Shown here: positions 1 through 6,059 of the stretch, piece after piece
How the letters are laid out: each line of letters begins with the position of its first letter
Position numbering within the stretch: position 1 is the stretch's first letter
From: Patescibacteria group bacterium
Lineage (GTDB): Bacteria > Patescibacteriota > Dojkabacteria > SC72 > T1SED10-24
DNA length: 8,043 nt
Reading direction: 5' to 3'
Assembly: GCA_007130415.1 (NCBI GenBank)
Contig: SLSN01000011.1
Coordinates: forward strand, 1-8,043
Notes under the pieces: generated by a model
Told to the model about the DNA's origin: nothing
What the model saw: only the letters and a program-made list of their open reading frames with translations
Database searches by the model: none
Position numbers and translations under genes: made by a program

Positions 1-1061
1 CCAACAATAATATCGTTATCTCTACAAAAATGAACGAAATCCATCATAACAAGGAAATAGTGATTATATCCCTTATCATCTATCACCCTTAATTCATAAT
101 CTATTCTTTCTTTCAATTCTTTATTCATTTTGCCGTATTTTTCTTTACAGCCTTTATAGGTAAGCTCTTTTAAGTACTTAAAGGGGGTTTTACCTTTCGG
201 TAAGTCTAGGTATTCAGGTTCTACTCTTTTAAAATCTATAGAATAGTTCTCTACCATATCAGCTATTTTTACGGAATTTTCTACAGCTTCTGGAATATCA
301 TGAAAAAGCTTCTTCATTTCCTCGGGGGTTTTTACATAAAACTCATCTGTTTCTAATTGATCTCTGGTGGGATCATCTATGGTTTTACCATCTCTAATGC
401 ACCACAATATTTCCTGAATTTTGGATTCTTCTTTTTTTAGATAGTGTGAGTCACAGGTTGCAATTAGTGGGAGATTATTTTCTTTTGACATCTTTATTAA
501 AGTTTTGTTTACTTTTTCTTGCTCCTCCATACCATTTCGCTGTATTTCGATATAGAACCTATCTTTGAAAAGTTTTGAATACTTCTTTAAGTTTTCTTCT
601 GCTAGATTAGTATTTCCGTCATTTAGTGGTTTGGCAATAATACCCCCAAGGCATCCAGAAAGCATAATAATGCCCTCATGATGTTTTTCAAGGAATTCAT
701 AATCAACACGTGGTTTGTAATAAAACCCATCAATATGGCCTTTTGAAACTATTTTAAGCAAATTTTTGTATCCCTTAAGGTTGGTTGCTAGAAGTACAGC
801 ATGGAAATATTTGTTGTCTATCCCGTGTTCTTTATCTTCTAAACTTCTGGGAGCTATATATATTTCACTTCCGATAATTGGTTTTAAACCCTCTGCTTTA
901 AGGGCATTATGAAACTTGAATGCTCCATACAAATTACCATGATCTGTAATTGCACAGGCATCCATTTTGTTTTCTTTGAGAAAATTAACCAATGTATCTA
1001 GCCGAATAGCTCCATCTAGAAGAGAATATTCCGTATGTGTATGCAGATGTACAAAAGACAT
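1..1061 (-). CDS. dnaE: DNA polymerase III alpha subunit, N-terminal part (PHP domain and start of polymerase region), partial
   Basis: Replicative DNA polymerase catalytic subunit, acting in the cytoplasm at the replication fork. I translated 353 complete codons from an ATG at 1061; the 3' part lies outside the window. The protein opens with the PHP signature H-L-H-T-H-T-E-Y-S-L-L-D-G (residues 5-17), followed by I-T-D-H-G-N (38-43), G-S-E (64-66), H87, S-G-C (135-137) and C-D-S-H-Y-L (203-208). The segment F-Y-V-K-T-P-E-E-M (241-249) is the usual DnaE F-Y-x-K-x-x-E-M block. The window ends in H-Y-F-L-V-M-M-D-F..., just before the expected G-P-G-R-G-S-A-A-G-S motif. The PHP metal ligands all appear to be present, unlike in Escherichia coli DnaE. 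The start is fixed by the family N-terminus; there is no Shine-Dalgarno sequence. The frame is intact. It is transcribed divergently from the lysozyme-fold gene at 1165. Identification is secure. Confidence 0.97.
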   Translation of the reverse strand, partial: MSFVHLHTHTEYSLLDGAIRLDTLVNFLKENKMDACAITDHGNLYGAFKFHNALKAEGLKPIIGSEIYIAPRSLEDKEHGIDNKYFHAVLLATNLKGYKNLLKIVSKGHIDGFYYKPRVDYEFLEKHHEGIIMLSGCLGGIIAKPLNDGNTNLAEENLKKYSKLFKDRFYIEIQRNGMEEQEKVNKTLIKMSKENNLPLIATCDSHYLKKEESKIQEILWCIRDGKTIDDPTRDQLETDEFYVKTPEEMKKLFHDIPEAVENSVKIADMVENYSIDFKRVEPEYLDLPKGKTPFKYLKELTYKGCKEKYGKMNKELKERIDYELRVIDDKGYNHYFLVMMDFVHFCRDNDIIV

Positions 1062-1092
1062 AGAATTTTTAATATGAAAACATGTTTAATAG

Positions 1093-1121
1093 ATTGTAAG
1101 TTTTTAATTTCTTTTTGTAAA
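1093..1121 (-). promoter_or_regulatory. Predicted sigma70-type promoter of dnaE
   Basis: On the minus strand TTTACA (1121-1116) is followed by a 17-nt spacer and TACAAT (1098-1093). Each hexamer differs from consensus at one position. Transcription would start near 1086, giving a leader of about 25 nt before the ATG at 1061. That leader has no recognisable ribosome binding site. A poorer alternative, TATTAA at 1074-1069, would give a leaderless message but has no -35 partner. Confidence 0.6.
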
Positions 1122-1148
1122 CATTAGTATTTGAATAATTTTAAAATA

Positions 1149-1157
1149 TGGTATATT
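1149..1157 (+). promoter_or_regulatory. Extended -10 promoter of the lysozyme-fold/YggT unit, predicted leaderless
   Basis: TGG plus TATATT (1149-1157) forms an extended -10 element. Only 7 nt separate the hexamer from the ATG at 1165, so the transcript should begin at or one base before the start codon. A weak -35-like TTGAAT lies at 1131-1136, but with a short 15-nt spacing. The same arrangement recurs before the genes at 2184 (plus) and 6519 (minus). Confidence 0.55.
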
Positions 1158-1164
1158 TGAACAT

Positions 1165-1857
1165 ATGAATATTCTTGATACCTGGAACAAACCTATAACT
1201 AAATTCTGGATAACGTCTGTTTTATTTCTTTTTGCAACTTTGGTATTCAACAATCCTATACATAGCTCTATTGAGGATATATTACTATCCAGGGCCAAAG
1301 TACATAGTCAGTCATACGATTTAGCCCTCTCCCCTCTTTCTGGAGAAAAATCACAAGACAATGTAGATAGATATTCATTGATTAATGCTTCAGCAGAATA
1401 CAAAGGAGATAACATTTCTACCGAATTTAGGGATCGTGGTATTGTTGCAAGTGATGCTAGAGCTACAGCTCTTAGACAATTTTTAATAGATTACAATTCC
1501 CCAATGGCTCCCTATTCAAATATTTTTGTTCAAGAAGCGGATGAGTATGGCTTGGATTGGAGATTAGTTGTTGCAATATCCGGAGTTGAATCAGGCTTCG
1601 GCGTTATTCCTGTAAGAGCAAATAATGCTTGGGGTTGGAAAGGAGGAGCAGATGGTGATTTCAATGCTTTTGACTCATGGGAACATGGTATTGAAGTTGT
1701 TACCAGAAGGCTTGCATTGGGTTATGGTATCCACATGACACCTTTTGAGATAGAACCGATATACTGTCCTCCATGCGCTAGAAATCCGGCTCATTTATGG
1801 GCAAATGGTGTGGTAAAATTTATGAACCAGATAGATATGTATCTATATGGATTTTAA
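1165..1857 (+). CDS. Membrane-anchored or exported lysozyme-fold (glucosaminidase/SLT-like) protein
   Basis: Probable peptidoglycan-active or peptidoglycan-binding protein of 230 residues. A hydrophobic stretch at about 14-28, after a K near residue 13, looks like a signal anchor or signal peptide. A low-complexity linker (about 35-105) leads to a C-terminal lysozyme-like domain (about 112-228). There W-R-L-V-V-A-I-S-G-V-E-S-G-F-G (132-146) places E142 where lysozyme-superfamily enzymes such as SLT transglycosylases carry the catalytic glutamate (E-S-x-F/G). N-N-A-W-G-W-K-G (153-160) and F-D-S-W-E-H-G-I-E (169-177) match the pattern of small glucosaminidase-like proteins I associate with candidate-phyla bacteria. 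C201 and C204 form an unusual C-P-P-C pair. The ATG sits just after a predicted promoter, supporting this start. The YggT gene follows 17 nt downstream, probably in the same operon. The fold is fairly sure; the exact activity is not. Confidence 0.75.
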   Translation: MNILDTWNKPITKFWITSVLFLFATLVFNNPIHSSIEDILLSRAKVHSQSYDLALSPLSGEKSQDNVDRYSLINASAEYKGDNISTEFRDRGIVASDARATALRQFLIDYNSPMAPYSNIFVQEADEYGLDWRLVVAISGVESGFGVIPVRANNAWGWKGGADGDFNAFDSWEHGIEVVTRRLALGYGIHMTPFEIEPIYCPPCARNPAHLWANGVVKFMNQIDMYLYGF

Positions 1858-1874
1858 TTTTAAAAAAAAATGAA

Positions 1875-2153
1875 ATGCTTAAACTATTAGCAAAAATAGC
1901 TTATACTGTTGTCCTTTTAGCACAACTTTTAGTATCTTTAAGGTTTGTTTTAAAATTTGTTAGTGCTGATCCTAAAAATGCCTTTTCCAAATGGATATTT
2001 GAAAATAGTGAACCAATTGTAGAGCCTTTTAAGGGTTTGGTACAAGAATACTACAAAGTAGGTGGTTTTGATATTGAATTGACTTCCTTAGTGGCTATCG
2101 TTTGCCTTGGTTTAATAACCTATGCTCTCAAACAAATGGTGAAAACATTCTAA
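1875..2153 (+). CDS. YggT family small membrane protein
   Basis: Integral membrane protein of 92 residues with two predicted spans (about 8-28 and 68-88). Between them lies the family-type segment S-L-R-F-V-L-K-F-V-S-A-D-P-K-N-A-F (21-37), then E-P-I-V-E-P-F-K-G (46-54), which matches the YggT pattern of an R-F-x-L-K-x-x-x-x-x-P-x-N-x-F stretch and a P-x-x-x-P-F-x-G turn. YggT proteins occur near cell-division or envelope genes in many bacteria; their biochemical role is poorly defined, and some evidence ties relatives to osmotic tolerance. The reading frame is open upstream to 1797, inside the previous gene, but the ATG at 1875 gives the normal family length and N-terminus. An out-of-frame ATG at 1870 ends a run of nine A residues and would yield only a few codons. 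No Shine-Dalgarno sequence is seen. It is probably co-transcribed with the lysozyme-fold gene. Confidence 0.85.
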   Translation: MLKLLAKIAYTVVLLAQLLVSLRFVLKFVSADPKNAFSKWIFENSEPIVEPFKGLVQEYYKVGGFDIELTSLVAIVCLGLITYALKQMVKTF

Positions 2154-2168
2154 AATTGGGGCTTTTTG

Positions 2169-2177
2169 TGTTATAAT
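2169..2177 (+). promoter_or_regulatory. Extended -10 promoter of the cupin/transglutaminase-fold cassette, predicted leaderless
   Basis: TGT plus a perfect TATAAT hexamer (2169-2177) forms an extended -10 element. The expected transcription start, 7 nt past the hexamer, is position 2184, the A of the ATG. No good -35 is present at 16-18 nt spacing, as is common for extended -10 promoters. This argues for the start at 2184 over an in-frame TTG at 2166, which would lie upstream of the transcript. Confidence 0.65.
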
Positions 2178-2183
2178 CACCCT

Positions 2184-2933
2184 ATGAGGAAAATAGACTT
2201 AAGAAAAACTTCTGGTTTAGGTTTAACTTATGAAAAAGACTGTTTAAACTTTGAAAAAGTTACATACACTAAAAACAAGGTTATGACGATAGAGGAAATG
2301 AGAGAACAGATTTTAAACAGTGAATTGCGAAGCCCTGAAGTTTTTTACATAAAATACGCAAATTTAGATTCTGAAGGAGTTTTTAAACATAAAAAAATCA
2401 GAATAAATCTTCTCTGCATACCATCTAATGTTGCTGGTATAGAGTATGTTAAAACAAAAGCAACAGAATGTTCAACACACAATAAGGTGGTAGAAATTGT
2501 TTCTGGTGGTGGGATTATTTTAATACAAGACTCCTCGTTTTCAAAAGAAGAAAATACCGTTATACTAATAAAAGTTAAGGCCACAGAAAAAATTATAGTT
2601 CCGGCTAAGCATTCCTACAGTCTAGTTAATAACAGAGCTACACCCTTAATAGCGTTGGAGTTTTTGTCCTCTAGAGCCAAAAATAAGTTAACACTTGATG
2701 AAATGAGAGGTATGGCATATTATGTAATAAGAAAGAATGCAAAACAGGAAATAGTACGTAACCCTTTGTATAAAATAGTTAATACTAAGAAAAAAGTTGA
2801 CTGGAACAAGTTTTACAAAAAATGCGAGATTACTCCGAAAACACCTTTCAGTAGGCAAGTTCTTCGTAAGTATGAAAAATTTGACTGGCTTCTTTCTCCT
2901 GCTAAAGATTCTGATCCTTCTCTTTCTTTTTAA
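2184..2933 (+). CDS. Degenerate cupin-fold protein related to archaeal-type glucose-6-phosphate isomerase
   Basis: Cytoplasmic protein of 249 residues with no signal peptide or membrane span. The central part (about 70-165) has a cupin layout: G-I-E-Y-V-K-T-K (85-92), V-V-E-I-V-S-G-G-G-I-I-L-I-Q (102-115), then I-I-V-P-A-K-H-S-Y-S-L-V-N (137-149) and P-L-I-A-L-E-F (154-160). This order resembles the cupin glucose-6-phosphate isomerases of archaea. The usual ligand block, an H-x-H after the first segment and a Glu further on, reads A-T-E-C (93-96) with no Glu at the expected place, and the second-motif His is Y145 (H143 is two residues early). An isomerase call is therefore not safe. The charged tail (about 185-249) is not recognised. 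The last 62 nt overlap the start of the next gene in another frame. ATG 2184 is chosen because it coincides with the predicted transcription start. Confidence 0.6.
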   Translation: MRKIDLRKTSGLGLTYEKDCLNFEKVTYTKNKVMTIEEMREQILNSELRSPEVFYIKYANLDSEGVFKHKKIRINLLCIPSNVAGIEYVKTKATECSTHNKVVEIVSGGGIILIQDSSFSKEENTVILIKVKATEKIIVPAKHSYSLVNNRATPLIALEFLSSRAKNKLTLDEMRGMAYYVIRKNAKQEIVRNPLYKIVNTKKKVDWNKFYKKCEITPKTPFSRQVLRKYEKFDWLLSPAKDSDPSLSF

Positions 2934-4755
2934 CTTTTCAATAGATAGTAAAGCTTTTGCTCAAGAACAAATTTCTGAACAAGCAGAAATCTATTATACA
3001 ATAGACCAAGAAGGAGAAATCTCTTTTAAATATTTAATCTATTTATCTGCTAACCCTGGTTTTACTACTGCAATATCAAAATATACTTTATCTTTTCCTT
3101 TTGAAGACCTAGATTTTGAAACAATTAAATCTAATGGTGAAAATTTACGTGCTCATAGAGAGACGGGAGATGGGACAATGCAATTAATTTTAGACCTAAA
3201 TGATGAGCTTTTAAATTCAAGTAACCCTATTTTTATAGAACTGGATGGTAAAATGAAAACTTCTCCCATAAGAGAAGTTGGTGGTTCGATGATACTAACA
3301 TTACCTGGTAGTGCTAGTAAAGTTAATATTAAAAAAGTTGAAATTAAATATCCAAAATCATTTGGTGAAGTTAGAAATTTTTTTAATAAATGGGTAATAC
3401 AACACAATGAGGAAACTATAACTTTAAAGAGTTTTGATGCTGGTAAGGCTATTAATCTACTTTGGGGGGATAAAGTTGTTTACGATTTTGAAATTAATAA
3501 AAGGCTTTTTAATCCTTTAGATGAGCCTAAAAAAACATTTGATTTGAATATACCCAAAGCACATAATAATCAAAAAGTCCTGTTTTCTGAAATAGCCCCT
3601 ACTCCCCAATTTGCTTATCAAGATGGAGAAGGTAATATCTTTTTCTCCTATGAGCTCGGGCCAAATACAGAAGTTGATGTTGTCGTAAAAGGACAAATAA
3701 TAATAGATTTTATTGCAGAAAATGAAAGGGATGACCTTGAAGTATTTAAAAAGCCCATACTTACTGAAACAAAAGGATATTGGCTTTTAGAAAATGACTA
3801 TGAGTGGAATAGAATTAAAGTCTTTCTCTCCAGAGAAGGTATAACAGAGAGTAGTATTGAACAAATGGATCCTGAAACAAAACAGCTGTTTTACAGAAAA
3901 GCATATAATTACGTTGTAAATCGTCTGGAGTTAGCAAACTTTAAACCAACTTCGATGGAGAGCTACGTTAGACAGGGAGCTACGCACGCTGCTGAAAATA
4001 GGAGGAATGCATCCCCAGAAGACTATGTTGATTTTTTAAGTGCAATATATCGTGAATATGGAGTTCCTACTAGGATGGTAGAGGGATACGTTAAAATGCT
4101 TAACAAAGAATTTTATCATACTTGGCTCGAATTCTGGTGTGAAAATGAAGGGTGGAAAAGTATCGATCCAGTTCTAGAAAATTACTCTAGAGCAGATTAT
4201 TTTGATACGAAACTAATAAATCATCTAATTGTTCTTTCGAGAAGCTACAACTATATACGACCAAGAATTGTTTTTTTTGATGAAGATGAATTCAAGGTTG
4301 ATTTTGCAAAAGGGTTAAATAGTGAAACACTCGATGTAAAGAACACTGTCCGTGTTAATCCTCTTAAGAAAGCTCAAGAAGATGTTATGGGCATATTAAC
4401 AATTGAAAATACAGGCAATTCTATAATTTCTATGCGTGATTTTGCAGGACAAGAGAATATATCTTTTAGCAATCATAACGCTCTTCAACTTGTAGTACCT
4501 GGACAGAGTTTAGATTTGCCCTTTACATCGAAATTAAGTTCTTTAAGAAAAAAAGAAAATCTCTATATTCAATATACTTCAATAAATGATGAAACTATAT
4601 TGAAACCTGTTGATTTGGATATAAGGGAGCAACAATTTTGGTGGTGGAATCCTCTAGTTATATCATTAAAATATATGATTATAGTTATTATTGTTTATAC
4701 CACTTATATAATTTTATCCAAATTCTTTAAATGGATGGAGAAGTATTATCAGTAA
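2872..4755 (+). CDS. Exported, C-terminally anchored transglutaminase-fold protein lacking the catalytic cysteine
   Basis: Envelope protein of 627 residues. A clear signal peptide (1-30: M-K-N, hydrophobic core, A-F-A before Q31) fixes the start at ATG 2872; longer in-frame starts would spoil it. Residues about 31-330 look beta-rich. The transglutaminase-like core spans about 365-450, with R-x-G-A-T-H-A-A (368-375), Y-G-V-P-T-R-M-V-E-G-Y (395-405), H416 in Y-H-T-W-L-E and D432 in S-I-D-P. Aligning on G-V-P-T-R puts P382 where family members carry the catalytic Cys (C-x-E/D-F/Y...R-x-x-G-I-P-x-R), while His and Asp remain. An Ig-like tail (about 480-585) precedes a membrane span (about 595-616) and a basic end. 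It overlaps the cupin gene by 62 nt and the HEPN-like gene by 25 nt. The fold is well supported; the loss of Cys suggests a binding rather than enzymatic role. Confidence 0.8.
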   Translation: MKNLTGFFLLLKILILLFLFNFSIDSKAFAQEQISEQAEIYYTIDQEGEISFKYLIYLSANPGFTTAISKYTLSFPFEDLDFETIKSNGENLRAHRETGDGTMQLILDLNDELLNSSNPIFIELDGKMKTSPIREVGGSMILTLPGSASKVNIKKVEIKYPKSFGEVRNFFNKWVIQHNEETITLKSFDAGKAINLLWGDKVVYDFEINKRLFNPLDEPKKTFDLNIPKAHNNQKVLFSEIAPTPQFAYQDGEGNIFFSYELGPNTEVDVVVKGQIIIDFIAENERDDLEVFKKPILTETKGYWLLENDYEWNRIKVFLSREGITESSIEQMDPETKQLFYRKAYNYVVNRLELANFKPTSMESYVRQGATHAAENRRNASPEDYVDFLSAIYREYGVPTRMVEGYVKMLNKEFYHTWLEFWCENEGWKSIDPVLENYSRADYFDTKLINHLIVLSRSYNYIRPRIVFFDEDEFKVDFAKGLNSETLDVKNTVRVNPLKKAQEDVMGILTIENTGNSIISMRDFAGQENISFSNHNALQLVVPGQSLDLPFTSKLSSLRKKENLYIQYTSINDETILKPVDLDIREQQFWWWNPLVISLKYMIIVIIVYTTYIILSKFFKWMEKYYQ

Positions 4756-5156
4756 TTTTGATATTGTTTTTTTTGTTAATAGTGAGCTTAGTTCTTTACT
4801 TAAACAAAACGCCTAAAATTAATGAAAAAGTCAGGAAAAAACTTTGGGGGGATGTACTACAGATAAAAAAGATGCTTGAAATAAATAATCCGTTAATATA
4901 TCGTGATATTATTGTACGTCTTGACTCACTTTTGAGTAAGTCCTTAAGATTGTACTACAAAAATTCAGAAAATTGTGGTACAAATCTTAAACAAGCTAAA
5001 GATCTTTTCAATAAAGATGAGTATAATAGAATTTGGGAAGTTCATAAACTTAGAAATAAGGTTGTTCATGAAAACAAAGAGGTTAGCTCATCAGAATTAA
5101 AAAATGCTTATAATATAATTAGCTTAGCTATTAAAAAAATTTTATATGAAAAATAA
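4731..5156 (+). CDS. Membrane-anchored HEPN-like protein
   Basis: Protein of 141 residues with one N-terminal span (about 6-24), followed by basic residues (K26, K29, K33, R35, K36, K37). This places the remainder in the cytoplasm. The soluble part looks all-helical. It contains I-W-E-V-H-K-L-R-N-K-V-V-H-E-N (101-115), in which R108 and H113 form an R-x4-H motif typical of HEPN domains. I recall similar short anchored proteins with W-x-A-H-K-x-R-N-x-x-A-H-E as common in candidate-phyla genomes, usually unnamed. Catalytic HEPN proteins are RNases, but many family members are not, and no toxin-antitoxin partner is evident. The start overlaps the preceding gene by 25 nt and the stop overlaps the next start by 11 nt, so translation is probably coupled. 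The start at 4731 is the only Met placed before the membrane segment. Confidence 0.72.
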   Translation: MDGEVLSVILILFFLLIVSLVLYLNKTPKINEKVRKKLWGDVLQIKKMLEINNPLIYRDIIVRLDSLLSKSLRLYYKNSENCGTNLKQAKDLFNKDEYNRIWEVHKLRNKVVHENKEVSSSELKNAYNIISLAIKKILYEK

Positions 5157-5709
5157 AACATACATAACTATTTTCATCTTAACTTTATTTTTCCTTCTTC
5201 CAGGACAAATATATTCTTTTGATGAAAGTACTTCAACAGAACAATATTTTAAAGTTGAATACAGCTTGGGGGAACAATCCGTCTGGAATAATTCAATCCC
5301 TCTAGATGTTTATATAACGCCTAAATCTAATTTCACTAAAGTAGAAGTTACGTTTAACCATGGAGCTATAACGGAAGTTCGATATACAGGGCCACAATTT
5401 TTCCCTGTTAATGCAGGTGAAACTTACCAGGTCCAGGCAAGGGTCTACCCCAAAGAACAAGGGGTTCATCATGTAACTATAAATTCAATAGCTTGGGAAT
5501 ATGATACAAATTATACATCAAGTACATCCGCTAATATACAAATAGATGAAAATCTCCAAATTGTACCACAAACACAAACATACAAAACTTTAAATGTTCT
5601 TAAATATGTTTTGATTATTTTCATAGTAATAGCAATAATTGTTCTTAGCTATTTCCTAGTTATGAAGAATCTCGAAAAAATAAAAAAATGGCTTGAACCA
5701 GAATACTAG
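5146..5709 (+). CDS. Exported single-span protein with a beta-sandwich-like ectodomain
   Basis: Unrecognised protein of 187 residues. It has a signal peptide (1-24: M-K-N-K, hydrophobic core, then Q-I-Y-S before F25) and an external region (about 33-145) of alternating hydrophobic residues, including S-I-P-L-D-V-Y-I (50-57), K-V-E-V-T-F (65-70) and Y-Q-V-Q-A-R-V-Y-P (94-102). That pattern suggests an Ig-like or other beta-sandwich fold. A C-terminal span (about 153-173) is followed by the basic cytoplasmic tail K-N-L-E-K-I-K-K. The topology copies that of the transglutaminase-fold protein two genes upstream, so the two may sit side by side in the membrane. The start overlaps the HEPN-like gene by 11 nt. 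It is the last gene of the cassette; its TAG is only 2 bp from the stop of the convergent regulator gene. No function can be assigned. Confidence 0.75.
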   Translation: MKNKTYITIFILTLFFLLPGQIYSFDESTSTEQYFKVEYSLGEQSVWNNSIPLDVYITPKSNFTKVEVTFNHGAITEVRYTGPQFFPVNAGETYQVQARVYPKEQGVHHVTINSIAWEYDTNYTSSTSANIQIDENLQIVPQTQTYKTLNVLKYVLIIFIVIAIIVLSYFLVMKNLEKIKKWLEPEY

Positions 5710-5711
5710 AC

Positions 5712-6059
5712 CTATTCTTCCGGAGTTATCGGGGGTAATTTACACTCTTTCTTAAGTTCTTCTAATAATACAGCTCTTACTTCTTCTAACTCTTTGGAAA
5801 AATCTTTTAATTCAAAAGTAAGTTTATCTATCTTACTTATTAACGAGGCTTCTTTATTATCTTCTTGGAGAAAATAACTAATAGGTTTATCTAATTCCTT
5901 GGCTATTTTCAAAAGCGTATCCAAAGGTGGATATGTTCTACCACTTTCATATGCACTAATTGCCTTGTCAGATAGCCCTAACTTCATACCTAATTTGCGT
6001 TGGGATATACTTTTGATTTCTCTGGCACTTTTTAATCTTCCCGGAAATAAGTCTAACAT
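5712..6059 (-). CDS. XRE/Cro-C1-type HTH transcriptional regulator with C-terminal coiled coil
   Basis: DNA-binding regulator of 115 residues. The N-terminal helix-turn-helix domain (about 6-64) follows the XRE pattern: L-K-S-A-R-E-I-K-S-I-S-Q-R-K-L-G (9-24), recognition helix S-D-K-A-I-S-A-Y-E-S-G-R-T-Y-P (30-44), then L-D-T-L-L-K-I-A-K-E-L-D (46-57) and I-S-Y-F-L (60-64). Residues about 70-106 are rich in E, K and L with heptad-like spacing, suggesting a dimerising coiled coil, and end in K-L-P-P-I-T-P-E-E. The gene lies 16 bp downstream of the DUF4214-like gene on the same strand but has its own -10-like TATATT 8 nt before the ATG. A perfect 10-bp palindrome lies between hexamer and start, which suggests autoregulation. 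It converges on the cassette ending at 5709. The targets are unknown. Confidence 0.9.
   Translation of the reverse strand: MLDLFPGRLKSAREIKSISQRKLGMKLGLSDKAISAYESGRTYPPLDTLLKIAKELDKPISYFLQEDNKEASLISKIDKLTFELKDFSKELEEVRAVLLEELKKECKLPPITPEE

Noticed and set aside
1104..1298. Minus-strand open frame of 64 codons in and beyond the dnaE upstream region
   Set aside because: It covers the divergent promoters and the start of the lysozyme-fold gene; no domain or start signal supports it.
1862..1872. Run of nine A residues before the YggT gene, considered as a slippage site
   Set aside because: It lies after the stop codon of the upstream gene and before the start of the next, so slippage would not join or alter any frame; low-GC composition explains it.
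2154..2168. Possible terminator between the YggT and cupin genes (G-run followed by a T-run)
   Set aside because: A T-run is present but no hairpin can be formed before it.
2345..2584. Minus-strand open frame of 79 codons inside the cupin gene
   Set aside because: Antisense to a gene with clear family similarity; no promoter or known motif.
3153..3407. Minus-strand open frame of 84 codons inside the transglutaminase-fold gene
   Set aside because: Antisense to well-supported coding sequence, with no features of its own.
4731..5156. HEPN-like protein considered as the toxin of a HEPN/MNT toxin-antitoxin pair
   Set aside because: No nucleotidyltransferase-like gene is adjacent, and the membrane anchor and cassette context do not fit the usual soluble pair.
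5700..5718. Inverted repeat AGAATA/TATTCT spanning both convergent stop codons, considered as a bidirectional terminator
   Set aside because: Only 6 A/T-rich pairs with a 7-nt loop and no U-run on either strand; too weak to call.
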